A stretch of DNA of 64,000 bases, taken from assembly GCA_028821775.1 (NCBI GenBank), contig JAPKFB010000012.1, positions 18,858-82,857 on the forward strand, given 5' to 3'. This document shows, one piece after another, positions 8,709 through 17,108 of this stretch. Source of the stretch: Roseibacillus sp. (GTDB taxonomy: Bacteria > Verrucomicrobiota > Verrucomicrobiia > Verrucomicrobiales > Akkermansiaceae). Below the pieces are notes generated by a model, which was given only the letters and a program-made list of their open reading frames with translations, made no database searches and was not told where the DNA came from. The position numbers and the translations under genes are program-made. Numbering within the stretch: position 1 is the stretch's first letter; every line of letters begins with the position of its first letter.

Positions 8709-10897
8709 GGGGTGGCAGGGGCAGTGGCCTTCTTCAAGGCTTCCACAATTTTCTTGGCTTCCGGAGCGATTTCGCTTTCCGGGTAGTCGTCGATCAGCTG
8801 GTCGAAGCGTCGCCGAGCTTCGGTCTTGCGATCGAGCTTGTAGAGGCAGCGCCCATAGTTGAAGAGAATGACGTCGAGGAAGTTGGCGTCAGGATAATCC
8901 GAGAGCACGTTTTCGAAGACGTCGACGGCGCGCGCGTAATCCTCCTTCTGATAGTAAAAGGCGGCCATCTTGGCGACCGCGTTGCCGACCCGTCCGGACT
9001 CCGGGAAACTTTCGTAGACCGCCTGGTAGGCGAGGAAGGACTGTTCGAAGAGGCGCGTGGCCTGGTCGGCGGTGGCCTTGAGGGCCATCTCCTCATAGCA
9101 CTCGCCAACGAAGAACTGGCCTTCGCCGCGCAGGTCGCTGTTGGGCAACTTTGCGATCGCGGAGTAGAGTCCGATCGCGCGTGCGAAGTTCTCCCGCTTG
9201 CGTTCGACATGGGCTTGCTGGAGCATGGCTTCGTCGACAAAGGCGCTGGTGGGAAACTCCGCCTGCAGGCGACGGCTCATGGCGAGGGCCAGGTTGAGTT
9301 CGTCCATCGCGAAGTAGATCCTCCAGAGCTGCACGTAGGTTTCCTCCAGGAGTTTTCCGCCAATCTTCTGGGTGCGACCGAGGATGCTCTCGCAGACGAT
9401 GAGCGCTTCGCTGTATTTGAGGGTGGCCTTCTCATCGAGACCAAACTCCTGGTAGTGATTGCCCACCTGGGTGAGGGCGGAGGCGGTGCGCAGCTGGGTC
9501 TTCAGCTGGAGGGTTTGGTCGGGAATCTCGGTGCGAGTGACCCGCATCTCGCCGAGATTGCCTTCGATGACCTTGGCCTGCGCGGTGCGGGTGTGAGGGC
9601 CATCGCCGAGATGTCGTTTGTCGAGGTAAACGAGACGAATAATCTGCCCTGGCTCAGCATGGAGTGCCTTGGGCACCCCGCTCCCTGCCTGCAGCGGAAG
9701 GGCGAGACGGAAAATGCCGCTCTCACTGCTTTCTCGGAGGTGGATGGGGAGGGTGCGGACGAGTTTGAGGGGATCGATCTGATCCTTGAGCGTTTCTCCT
9801 TCGGGAGCTTCCTCCAGATCTCCATTGGCCACCCGGTCGGCAATTTCCTCATCAATCTCATCGGAGTTCTTGCGTTGAAAGACGTGGATGGTCGCCTCAA
9901 GGCGATCCACCCCGGCGCTCGTATCGTGGTCGGCGTCAGAGATCTGGAGGTGCAGAGGCTTGCCAAGGACCGCGGCCTGCAAATCGTGTTGATAGGATCC
10001 GTCCGTGATGCGGGCGATCCCATTGCCGACCACGAGGACCTCCTTGAGGCGCCGTGCATTGAAGGTCTTTTCGGCAGTGTGGGCATCGATGTAAGTCACC
10101 GTGATGAGATCGCCGCCGCGGACTTCGAGCAGGCCGTTGCCGGGGCTGGCATTCCCCAGTTGGGTCACGATGCTGCCCAAAGTCATCTTGGCGTTGCGCC
10201 CAATGGCATCGCACGGCACGGTTTCCTGATCACCGCTCTGGGTTTTGCAGACCACCTTGATCTGTTCGCCCGGCTCGAGGATGGCAAAGTCCTTGTCGTC
10301 GATCTTGATGTAGAGCCGTTTTCCGGCTTCCACCTTTTCGATCTTCGCATCCTTGTCGGAAAGGGCGGTGCCCACTTTCTCGAGGGCCTCGATGGCCCGG
10401 CTGTAGTGGCCCTGCTTGAAGTGGCCCAGTCCGATGAAGTAATACGCTTCGTTGACCTGGGGGGAAGCCGGAAAATATTCGATCACCTGTCGCATGATCT
10501 TGAAGCAGTTCCCGTAGCGGCCCGCTTCATAGTAACAAGTGCCAGTGTTCAGAAAGGCGTAGGCGCGCTGCTCGTCATTCGGATTGGCCTCCTGGGCCGC
10601 GGCATCAAAGTGCACCCGGGCCTTGTCGAACTCGCGCTGCTCCTTGAGCAGGTAATCCGCAAGACGGAGGTGGGCTTCGAACCGGATGGCACTTCGCGGG
10701 TAGCGCTCGATGACCGATTCCCAGATCTCGAGGGCCTTTTCATTCTCACCCACTTCGAGGCGTGCATCGCCCGCCTGCAAGAGTTTGCGGGCGGCACGAT
10801 CTTCGACGATCGAACCGCGCTCGATCGTAGTTTGGGCGAGCGAAATTGCGGAGCAGGCGAGGAGAAACGGCAGGAGGTGGCAGGCAGCGCGTAGCAC
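8705..10897 (-). CDS. Exported TPR / beta-domain protein, shorter relative of the giant gene
   Basis: This 730-residue protein has a signal peptide (about residues 1-22, ending LAQ). The layout repeats that of the 2375-aa neighbour in miniature: TPR helices (about 35-210), a beta-rich middle (about 215-480) and a C-terminal TPR array (about 490-730). The middle has phrases close to those of the neighbour, for example LEVRGGDLITVTY here against LEVTGGDVITVDY there, which suggests the two genes are ancient paralogues. It starts six bases after the DUF1501 gene ends and overlaps the giant gene by four bases, so it sits in the centre of the operon. Its function is unknown; TPR proteins of this type usually scaffold envelope complexes. 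Confidence 0.85.
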   Translation of the reverse strand: MLRAACHLLPFLLACSAISLAQTTIERGSIVEDRAARKLLQAGDARLEVGENEKALEIWESVIERYPRSAIRFEAHLRLADYLLKEQREFDKARVHFDAAAQEANPNDEQRAYAFLNTGTCYYEAGRYGNCFKIMRQVIEYFPASPQVNEAYYFIGLGHFKQGHYSRAIEALEKVGTALSDKDAKIEKVEAGKRLYIKIDDKDFAILEPGEQIKVVCKTQSGDQETVPCDAIGRNAKMTLGSIVTQLGNASPGNGLLEVRGGDLITVTYIDAHTAEKTFNARRLKEVLVVGNGIARITDGSYQHDLQAAVLGKPLHLQISDADHDTSAGVDRLEATIHVFQRKNSDEIDEEIADRVANGDLEEAPEGETLKDQIDPLKLVRTLPIHLRESSESGIFRLALPLQAGSGVPKALHAEPGQIIRLVYLDKRHLGDGPHTRTAQAKVIEGNLGEMRVTRTEIPDQTLQLKTQLRTASALTQVGNHYQEFGLDEKATLKYSEALIVCESILGRTQKIGGKLLEETYVQLWRIYFAMDELNLALAMSRRLQAEFPTSAFVDEAMLQQAHVERKRENFARAIGLYSAIAKLPNSDLRGEGQFFVGECYEEMALKATADQATRLFEQSFLAYQAVYESFPESGRVGNAVAKMAAFYYQKEDYARAVDVFENVLSDYPDANFLDVILFNYGRCLYKLDRKTEARRRFDQLIDDYPESEIAPEAKKIVEALKKATAPATP

Positions 10898-10903
10898 AAC
10901 GAA

Positions 10904-12166
10904 CTATACGAACAGTTCCTGGAGGGGCTGTCCATCTTTCCGCAATAAACGCATTGGTCGACCTTGTTCGGTGACAATTTCCTTTTGGAGATCGATCCCG
11001 AGCGCGTGGCAGATGCTTGCGTGCAGATCGAAGGGTCTCACCGGGCGTTCGGCGGGATCCATCCCGTCGGGGTCGGAGGCGCCCACGATGGTACCGCCCT
11101 TGATTCCACCGCCGGCCATGAAGGCGCTGAAGCAGCGGGCCCAGTGATCGCGTCCGCCGCCGTCATTGATGCGCGGGGTGCGTCCAAACTCGGAAAGGAC
11201 CACCACGAGGGTTTTGCTCAACATTCCGTTGGCCTTGAGGTCACCCATCAGGGAGGCGAGGGCGGGGTCCATGGTGTTTCCATGATTGCGCATGGCCTCG
11301 AAGATGTTTCCGTGGTTGTCAAATCCACCCCGGTTGACTTGCACGAAGCGCACGCCCGTTTCGACAAGGCGCCGGGCAAGGAGGGCGCCGCGGCCAAACT
11401 CCGTATTGCCGTAGCGCTCGATCGTGGAAGCCTTTTCTTCCTTCAGTTCGAAGGCTTTCAGGGCCGGGCTTTCCATCAAGGAAATGGCATCTTTGAGCGC
11501 GGTCTCGGAAGCCTTGAGTTCGGAGGCCTCCAGTTTTCCGGAAGTGCGGGCATTCATCTTGGCGAGAATCTCGAGACGCTTCTTGCCGCGTTCGTGATGA
11601 ATCCCTTCCGGGAAGGCGAGGTAGGGATCTTTGTCGCCGGGGCGGCCGACGTAGTAGGCCTCGCACTGCTGACCAAGGTAGCCGGCGCGAGCGGGGTTGC
11701 CGCTGATGCTGATGAAGGCCGGGAGATCGCCCAGCGGTTTGCGCTCATGCACCACGATGGAACCCAGTCCGGGGTGCATTACGTTGGGGGCCTGGTTGAA
11801 GCCAGTCTGCAACTCGTATTGCGCACGGCCGTGATCGCCATTCGTTCCCTTGATCGAGCGAATGAGGGCGGCATCGTGCATTTTCTTGGCGAGTTGAGGG
11901 AAGATCTCGGAGATCTCCATTCCGGGGACGGAGGTCTTGATTGGTGCGAACTCACCCTGCACCTTGCGTCCCGGCTTGGGATCCCAGGTGTCGAGATGGC
12001 TCATTCCGCCGCTGTTCCAGAAGAGAATGACGTGCTCGGCGGTGGCCCTGCCGCCGCTCTTGGGGGTGGCGGCCAGCAACTGGCTGATGGGCATTCCGAG
12101 CATGGAGGCGCTGAACATCTTCAGCATGTTTCTCCTGGTGTGGAGGTAGTCTGGGCAACCTGACAT
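10904..12166 (-). CDS. DUF1501 domain protein with Tat signal
   Basis: This 420-residue protein of the DUF1501 family is distantly related to alkaline phosphatase/sulfatase-fold enzymes and is common in Planctomycetes and Verrucomicrobia. The N-terminus carries a twin-arginine motif (TRRNMLKMFSASMLG), so a folded protein is probably exported by Tat. Typical family phrases are present: FWNSGGMSHLDTWDPKPG near residue 50, GDHGRAQYELQTG, and LSEFGRTPRINDGGGRDHW near residue 325. It follows the DUF1549/DUF1553 gene by 43 bases; these two families are almost always paired. The substrate is not known. The link to TPR and Exb genes downstream is the unusual part. Confidence 0.9.
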   Translation of the reverse strand: MSGCPDYLHTRRNMLKMFSASMLGMPISQLLAATPKSGGRATAEHVILFWNSGGMSHLDTWDPKPGRKVQGEFAPIKTSVPGMEISEIFPQLAKKMHDAALIRSIKGTNGDHGRAQYELQTGFNQAPNVMHPGLGSIVVHERKPLGDLPAFISISGNPARAGYLGQQCEAYYVGRPGDKDPYLAFPEGIHHERGKKRLEILAKMNARTSGKLEASELKASETALKDAISLMESPALKAFELKEEKASTIERYGNTEFGRGALLARRLVETGVRFVQVNRGGFDNHGNIFEAMRNHGNTMDPALASLMGDLKANGMLSKTLVVVLSEFGRTPRINDGGGRDHWARCFSAFMAGGGIKGGTIVGASDPDGMDPAERPVRPFDLHASICHALGIDLQKEIVTEQGRPMRLLRKDGQPLQELFV

Positions 12167-12209
12167 GGTGGGTAGTTTTGGTTGGAGGTTTGAATCAGGA
12201 GGGAAACTC

Positions 12210-14669
12210 TCAGGGGAGATAACGAAATTCGTGGCTGTTCAGCAAGGCCCAGCGGAGATCGGCCATGCCGTCGGCGGGAATCTGGCTGGATTTGAGAATG
12301 AACCGGGCGTCTGCCATTTCTTCGGGGGTGGGCACGCGGGTCAGGATTTCCTGGTAGGCCCACCGGATGGCACGGTCGTGTTGTTCCTTTTCCATCAGGC
12401 GATGGATCGGTTCCTGCGGGCCCACGCGCGAGGCTTCATAAGTAAGGCGCCCGTTCATCATCATGAGTTGCTGGCGCAGGGAAGCGGCGTCATTGCGGAA
12501 CTGCCCCAGACCATCGCGGGCCGGTTGACCAAAGACGCGGAGGAAGTGCGCCGGGGGGGCGGGGGTTGCCATTCTCATGGCGCTTCCAAAGCGGGGGTTG
12601 TCGTCGACCATCTCCTCCACCTGCTCGGTGCGGTATATCATCACCATCTTCATTTTTTCGCTGGCGGCCGCGGCCATCTTTTCAGCTTCGATTTGTTTGT
12701 CAGAGTTGGCGCGCATTTTTTCGAGCTCGCTCATCTTCTCTTTCTTGAGGAGGGAGTCGAAATCGAGGGAGAGGGAGGATTCCAAGTCGTAGCCGTCGGC
12801 CCGCATGGGCCTTCCCTTGGTGCTGGCCCTCATGACCGGAGTGGCCCCCGGGGTTGGGTTGACGGCCATCATCTTGCCGGTGGGCACCCTGATTTCGCGG
12901 ATGATCTTCTTCAAGTTCGCGCCCTGCGGCCACTTGTGTTCCCCAACGTGGCCCGCCACCACCACGCTGTCATAGAGGACCTCGCCCAGCATCCGGCGCA
13001 CTGGGGCCGCGGTGAAGTGTTTTTCCGAATGCCCGCGCCGCGTGATTGCTACCGAAGCGGAGAGATGGCTCCGCTGATAGGCCGCGCTCAGCGTGATGAG
13101 TTTCACGAGGCTCTTGAAGTCGTAGCCGGACGCGATGAATTCCTGGGCGAGGAAGTCGAGGGTCGAGGCGTGGCGCAGCTCGTTGTAGTCGGAAAAATTA
13201 TCGAGGGGTTCCACAAATCCGTGGCCCACCAGTTCCGCCCACATGCGGTTCACAAAGGCTCGGGCGAAGAATCCGTTGCGGGGATTGGTAATCAGTTCAG
13301 CGAGTTGGGTCCGAAGTTCGCTGGCGCGATAGAGGTCGTTGAGAACATCGAGCTTTTTGCTCTCGGCCTTGGCCTCCGCGAGGACGGGGTCCTTCCTGCG
13401 GCCTACGGTTGGCGTGATGGAATCGAGGAGGGCATCGAGAGAGGCGTCCTGGTCGCCGGAAGCAGCCTCGGCGTTCTGGGCCGTTCTCTTCTTCTCAAAG
13501 CGTGCGAGGAACTGCGGGGTGCCCTTGTAGTCCACGAGGGAGAACGGGAAGGTGGGGGTGACGGGCTTTCGCTGGTGAGCCTCCGCCTTGTCTTCCGGAG
13601 GCCAGAGAACCATCATCTCTTGGCCTTCGGTGGTGTAGACTTGGTTGCGCTGAGGGCTGCGGACCTGCCTGGTTTTCCCAAAGAAGGCGGCCAACTCGTA
13701 GAAATCCTTCTGCTCCCAATCGTCGAAGGGGTGATCGTGACATTGTGCGCAACCGATGCGCACCCCGAGGAAGACCTGCGCAGTGGTGGCCGCCAGCTCC
13801 ATCGGGTCGGTGTTGCCGCCCAGAATGTATCCCACTGCGGGGTTGGCATTCGGTTTGCCGGAAGAGCCGATCAATTCGCGCACCATCACGTCGTAAGGCT
13901 TTTCCTTCGCGATCGATTTGTTGACGTAGGCGAGGAGTTCATTGCCGCCCGTCACGTTCGAGCGGATGCGCAACATGTCCGCCATGAAAATGGTCCAACG
14001 ATCGGCAAAGCGGGGATGCTCCGCGAGCCTCTCCACCAGCATTTTGCGACGGCTCTGGCCCCATCCTTCATAGAGCGCGACCTCTTTCATGCTGGGGATG
14101 CGCCCGATGAGGTCGATCGTGGCGCGGCGCAAAAAAGCCTCGTCGCTGATGAGCTTGGTGGTGATGACCTCTTCGCTGAGGTTTTCGCGTCGGAGGATGT
14201 CGTCGAGGAGTCGGGCCGCCTCCACGAGGCTGGCGGGAGCCTTTCTGGGCATGGCGACCCGTTTGACCTCGGCGGGCTTGCGCTCGGTCAGGGTGACGCC
14301 CTCGGGCCACATCGCGCCAGCCTTGACCCATGCGGTGAGGGTCTCGAGCTGCTCCTTGCGGAGGGCTTGGCCCTCGTCGGGCATGAACCCTTCATCGATG
14401 GGACGGAGGTGGATGCGGGTGAGGAGTTCGCTCTTTTCGGGCTTGCCGGGCACGATCGCCTCGGCCTCCTCGCCGCCCTCCATGATCTTGGCGTGGGTGT
14501 CCATGCGGAGCCCGCCCTTGGTCTTTTTGGCATTGTGACAGCGGACGCAGTTGGCCTCGAGGATTGGCTGGATATCCCGCTTGAAATTCGGGGCGGCACC
14601 GACTCCCAGGGGGAGGGATGCAAGGAGACAGATCAGGAAGAAGCTGGGGGCTTTGGTCTGGGTCTGCAC
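12210..14669 (-). CDS. DUF1549/DUF1553 (PSD1-type) protein with c-type cytochrome domain
   Basis: This 819-residue exported protein has a signal peptide ending near residue 26 (GVGAA). A planctomycete-type cytochrome c domain follows, with haem motif CVRCH at residues 41-45, then a DUF1549 domain (about 160-360) and a DUF1553 domain (about 510-780). These proteins accompany DUF1501 proteins and are thought to work in the periplasm on polysaccharide or organic-matter breakdown with electron transfer, but no activity is established. A Met/Lys/Glu-rich charged segment near residues 650-700 (EKMSELEKMRANSDKQ) is unusual for the family. It is the first gene of the operon. The 231 bp between it and the divergent DUF1080 gene must hold promoters for both directions; I could not pick convincing -35/-10 boxes there. 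Confidence 0.9.
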   Translation of the reverse strand: MQTQTKAPSFFLICLLASLPLGVGAAPNFKRDIQPILEANCVRCHNAKKTKGGLRMDTHAKIMEGGEEAEAIVPGKPEKSELLTRIHLRPIDEGFMPDEGQALRKEQLETLTAWVKAGAMWPEGVTLTERKPAEVKRVAMPRKAPASLVEAARLLDDILRRENLSEEVITTKLISDEAFLRRATIDLIGRIPSMKEVALYEGWGQSRRKMLVERLAEHPRFADRWTIFMADMLRIRSNVTGGNELLAYVNKSIAKEKPYDVMVRELIGSSGKPNANPAVGYILGGNTDPMELAATTAQVFLGVRIGCAQCHDHPFDDWEQKDFYELAAFFGKTRQVRSPQRNQVYTTEGQEMMVLWPPEDKAEAHQRKPVTPTFPFSLVDYKGTPQFLARFEKKRTAQNAEAASGDQDASLDALLDSITPTVGRRKDPVLAEAKAESKKLDVLNDLYRASELRTQLAELITNPRNGFFARAFVNRMWAELVGHGFVEPLDNFSDYNELRHASTLDFLAQEFIASGYDFKSLVKLITLSAAYQRSHLSASVAITRRGHSEKHFTAAPVRRMLGEVLYDSVVVAGHVGEHKWPQGANLKKIIREIRVPTGKMMAVNPTPGATPVMRASTKGRPMRADGYDLESSLSLDFDSLLKKEKMSELEKMRANSDKQIEAEKMAAAASEKMKMVMIYRTEQVEEMVDDNPRFGSAMRMATPAPPAHFLRVFGQPARDGLGQFRNDAASLRQQLMMMNGRLTYEASRVGPQEPIHRLMEKEQHDRAIRWAYQEILTRVPTPEEMADARFILKSSQIPADGMADLRWALLNSHEFRYLP

Positions 14670-14900
14670 GGGATGCTGTACGCGGGGAATCTGAGTAGTT
14701 TAAAGGGATTACATTCATTACCCGATCTGCAAATCATTCCTTACGATGATTTTATGGATGGGCCCCTCTTTTTTGGGCAAGATCCGGGGGCAATCCAGAG
14801 GCGGTCCCTCGGAGCGGGCCGGCGAGAGCTTGGGAGAAATCTCTGGCTTGTGATGTGTTGGGACAACCTCTAGTTCAGGAGGAGCAACTTCATCTGTGCC

Positions 14901-15626
14901 ATGAGTCATTGTCCTTCCCTCCTTCCCTCCATCCTTGCTCTGATTCTGGTCCTCGGTGGTTCCGCCGCTGCTGATCACCACAAGCGTGGCGAGGCCAAGT
15001 CCCTCTTCGATGGAAAATCACTGCAGGGGTGGAACGTGAGCAAGGGGGAGGAGAAGTTGTGGCGCGTCGCGGAGGGAACAATCGAAGGGGGTTCGCTCAC
15101 CGAGCATGTGCCGCACAACACCTTCATCGTCTCGGATCAGTCGTATCAGAATTTCGAACTCCGTCTGAAGCTCAAGATCACTCCCGTGAAGGGCGGGGTG
15201 AACTCCGGGGTGCAGTTTCGCAGCATGCGCATCCCGAATCATCACGAGATGGTGGGTTACCAGGCCGACGCGGCGAAAAATTACTGGGGGAAGCTCTACG
15301 ACGAGTCGCGGAGGCGGAAGATGATCGGGGAATTGCTCGATGCCGCGGCGGTGACGAAGGCGGTGAAGCCGAAGGGGTGGAACGAGTATCGCATCCTCTG
15401 CGAAGGACCGCGCATCCGGATGTGGCTCAACGGGGTCCCTTCCGTCGACTACACCGAGCAGGACGAAAGCATTCCGCTCGATGGACACATCGGGCTCCAG
15501 GTGCACGGCGGCGGCACCTTGACGGTGCAGTTCAAGGACATCACCGTGAAGGAGCTTCTCACCAGCAAGGGCGCGCCCAGTTGGAAGGGCCTCGATCCGA
15601 AAAAGGAGTCGCAGCGAAAGAGGTAA
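14901..15626 (+). CDS. DUF1080 family exported protein (3-keto-disaccharide hydrolase-like)
   Basis: This 241-residue protein has a signal peptide (about 1-22, ending AAAD) and one DUF1080 domain, a concanavalin-like jelly roll now often named 3-keto-disaccharide hydrolase. Family marks are LFDGKSLQGW (about 35-44), GGVNSGVQFRS (about 105-115), and the C-terminal strand GHIGLQVHGGGTLTVQFKDI. It leads a plus-strand group with two sulfatases, 16 bp before the first, which points to processing of a sulfated or modified glycan. The ATG at 14901 is preceded by an AGGAGG about 18 bases upstream, a rather long spacing. Confidence 0.87.
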   Translation: MSHCPSLLPSILALILVLGGSAAADHHKRGEAKSLFDGKSLQGWNVSKGEEKLWRVAEGTIEGGSLTEHVPHNTFIVSDQSYQNFELRLKLKITPVKGGVNSGVQFRSMRIPNHHEMVGYQADAAKNYWGKLYDESRRRKMIGELLDAAAVTKAVKPKGWNEYRILCEGPRIRMWLNGVPSVDYTEQDESIPLDGHIGLQVHGGGTLTVQFKDITVKELLTSKGAPSWKGLDPKKESQRKR

Positions 15627-15642
15627 CCTCGGATCGATCGTC

Positions 15643-17049
15643 ATGTCCTTCTTGTTCAGGATCCTCCTCCTCGTAGCTTGGGTCCCGCCCATCGCGGCGA
15701 AGCCGGGAGACGCAGTCGAGCGCCCCGCAATCGCAAATCCGAATGTCGTCGTTATCTTCATCGACGACATGGGTTATGGCGACATCGGTCCCTTCGGCTC
15801 CACCAGGAACCAGACGCCTCATCTTGATCGGATGGCCAGGGAGGGTCGGACGCTGACCTCGTTCTACGTCGCTGCTCCGGTGTGCACTCCGTCGCGCGCA
15901 GCGCTCATGACCGGGTGTTATCCAAAGCGGGTGGGCTTGGCGACGGGTTCCGGGCACATCGTGCTCTTTCCAGGGGACCCTCACGGTTTGCATCCAGAAG
16001 AGTGGACGATGGCCGAGATGTTCAAGTCGGCCGGCTATGCCACGGGCTGTTTCGGGAAGTGGCATCTCGGTGATCAGGCGAAGTTCCTGCCCACCGCGCA
16101 GGGCTTCGACACCTACTACGGCATTCCCTACTCGAATGACATGTGGCCCCCGCTGAAACGCTTTCAGTGTCCGGACCTCCCGGTCATGCGGGATACGAAG
16201 GTCGTTTCCTTGGTGAAAGACATGAAGGAGCAGGGTGATCTCTGTCGGCAGTTCACGGAGGAAGCGGTGAAATTCATTCGGACCAACAAAGAGAAGCCCT
16301 TCTTTGTCTATCTGCCGCACGCCTTCGTGCATGGCCCGCGCGCTGCGCGTGCGCAGTTCATGAAGAACGCGAAGGATGAGACCGAAGCGCAGATTGAAGA
16401 GGTGGACTGGAGTGTGGGCGAGATTCTCAAGACCTTGCGCGAGGAGAAACTGGCGGAAAAGACCCTTGTGCTCTTCACTTCCGACAATGGTGGTGCGCGC
16501 GGTTGTGTGAACCTGCCCCTGCGAGGAGGGAAGGGCAGCATCTTCGAGGGAGGGATGCGGGAGCCGACAGTGGCCTGGTGGCCGGGGAAGATTCCGGCGG
16601 GAACCACCAGCGATGAGCTCATGACCACGATGGATCTGTTGCCGACCTTTGCCAAGATGGTCGGAGGGACCCTCTCTCCGACTCATGTGATTGATGGCAA
16701 GGACATTGCTCTGCTGCTGTTCGGTCAGGAGGGCGCGAAAACGCCTCACGAGTTCTTCTTCTTTCACCAGGCCGAGCGGCTTGGGGCGGTTCGGTCCGGG
16801 TCATGGAAGTTCCATCGCGCCGGTCAACTTTACGATCTTGCCCAGGATATCGGAGAGAAGAAAAACGTGGCCGCTGATCATTCCGAAGTGGTTGCGCGAC
16901 TTGGGAAGGCGATGGACGAGTTTGAAGCTGAACTTGGGAAGGGAATGCGCCCGGTCGGGGTTGTGAAGAATTCCCGCACGCTGGTCCCGCGTCCCGGAGT
17001 GAAAGGTGAAGAAGGCTTCCGTCCGACCTTGTCGTTGAAGAAGAAGTGA
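15643..17049 (+). CDS. Sulfatase (formylglycine-dependent, S1 family)
   Basis: This 468-residue exported arylsulfatase-like enzyme has a signal peptide of about 20 residues (ending IAAK). The metal-binding start NVVVIFIDDMGYGDIG has the Asp pair at 41-42. The sulfatase signature CTPSR has Cys81 as the residue converted to formylglycine, and GKWHLG follows at about 144. It hydrolyses sulfate esters, probably of a polysaccharide, in the periplasm or outside the cell. It lies 16 bp after the DUF1080 gene and 59 bp before a second sulfatase. No sulfatase-maturing enzyme is in the window. Confidence 0.95.
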   Translation: MSFLFRILLLVAWVPPIAAKPGDAVERPAIANPNVVVIFIDDMGYGDIGPFGSTRNQTPHLDRMAREGRTLTSFYVAAPVCTPSRAALMTGCYPKRVGLATGSGHIVLFPGDPHGLHPEEWTMAEMFKSAGYATGCFGKWHLGDQAKFLPTAQGFDTYYGIPYSNDMWPPLKRFQCPDLPVMRDTKVVSLVKDMKEQGDLCRQFTEEAVKFIRTNKEKPFFVYLPHAFVHGPRAARAQFMKNAKDETEAQIEEVDWSVGEILKTLREEKLAEKTLVLFTSDNGGARGCVNLPLRGGKGSIFEGGMREPTVAWWPGKIPAGTTSDELMTTMDLLPTFAKMVGGTLSPTHVIDGKDIALLLFGQEGAKTPHEFFFFHQAERLGAVRSGSWKFHRAGQLYDLAQDIGEKKNVAADHSEVVARLGKAMDEFEAELGKGMRPVGVVKNSRTLVPRPGVKGEEGFRPTLSLKKK

Positions 17050-17108
17050 GACGGTTGCCAGAGAAAGCTGCGGACATGCGCAGCCAGATGCGTTAGGGAG
17101 TTGTTCTG

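Noticed and set aside
8696..10894. Plus-strand open frame of 732 codons opposite the 730-aa TPR gene
   Set aside because: Same mirror effect; the composition is Asp/Val/Gly/Leu-rich without domains, and no ribosome-binding site was seen.
12165..14873. Plus-strand open frame of about 900 codons opposite the cytochrome gene
   Set aside because: The minus strand carries CVRCH and DUF1549/1553 motifs; the plus frame has none and overlaps the whole gene.
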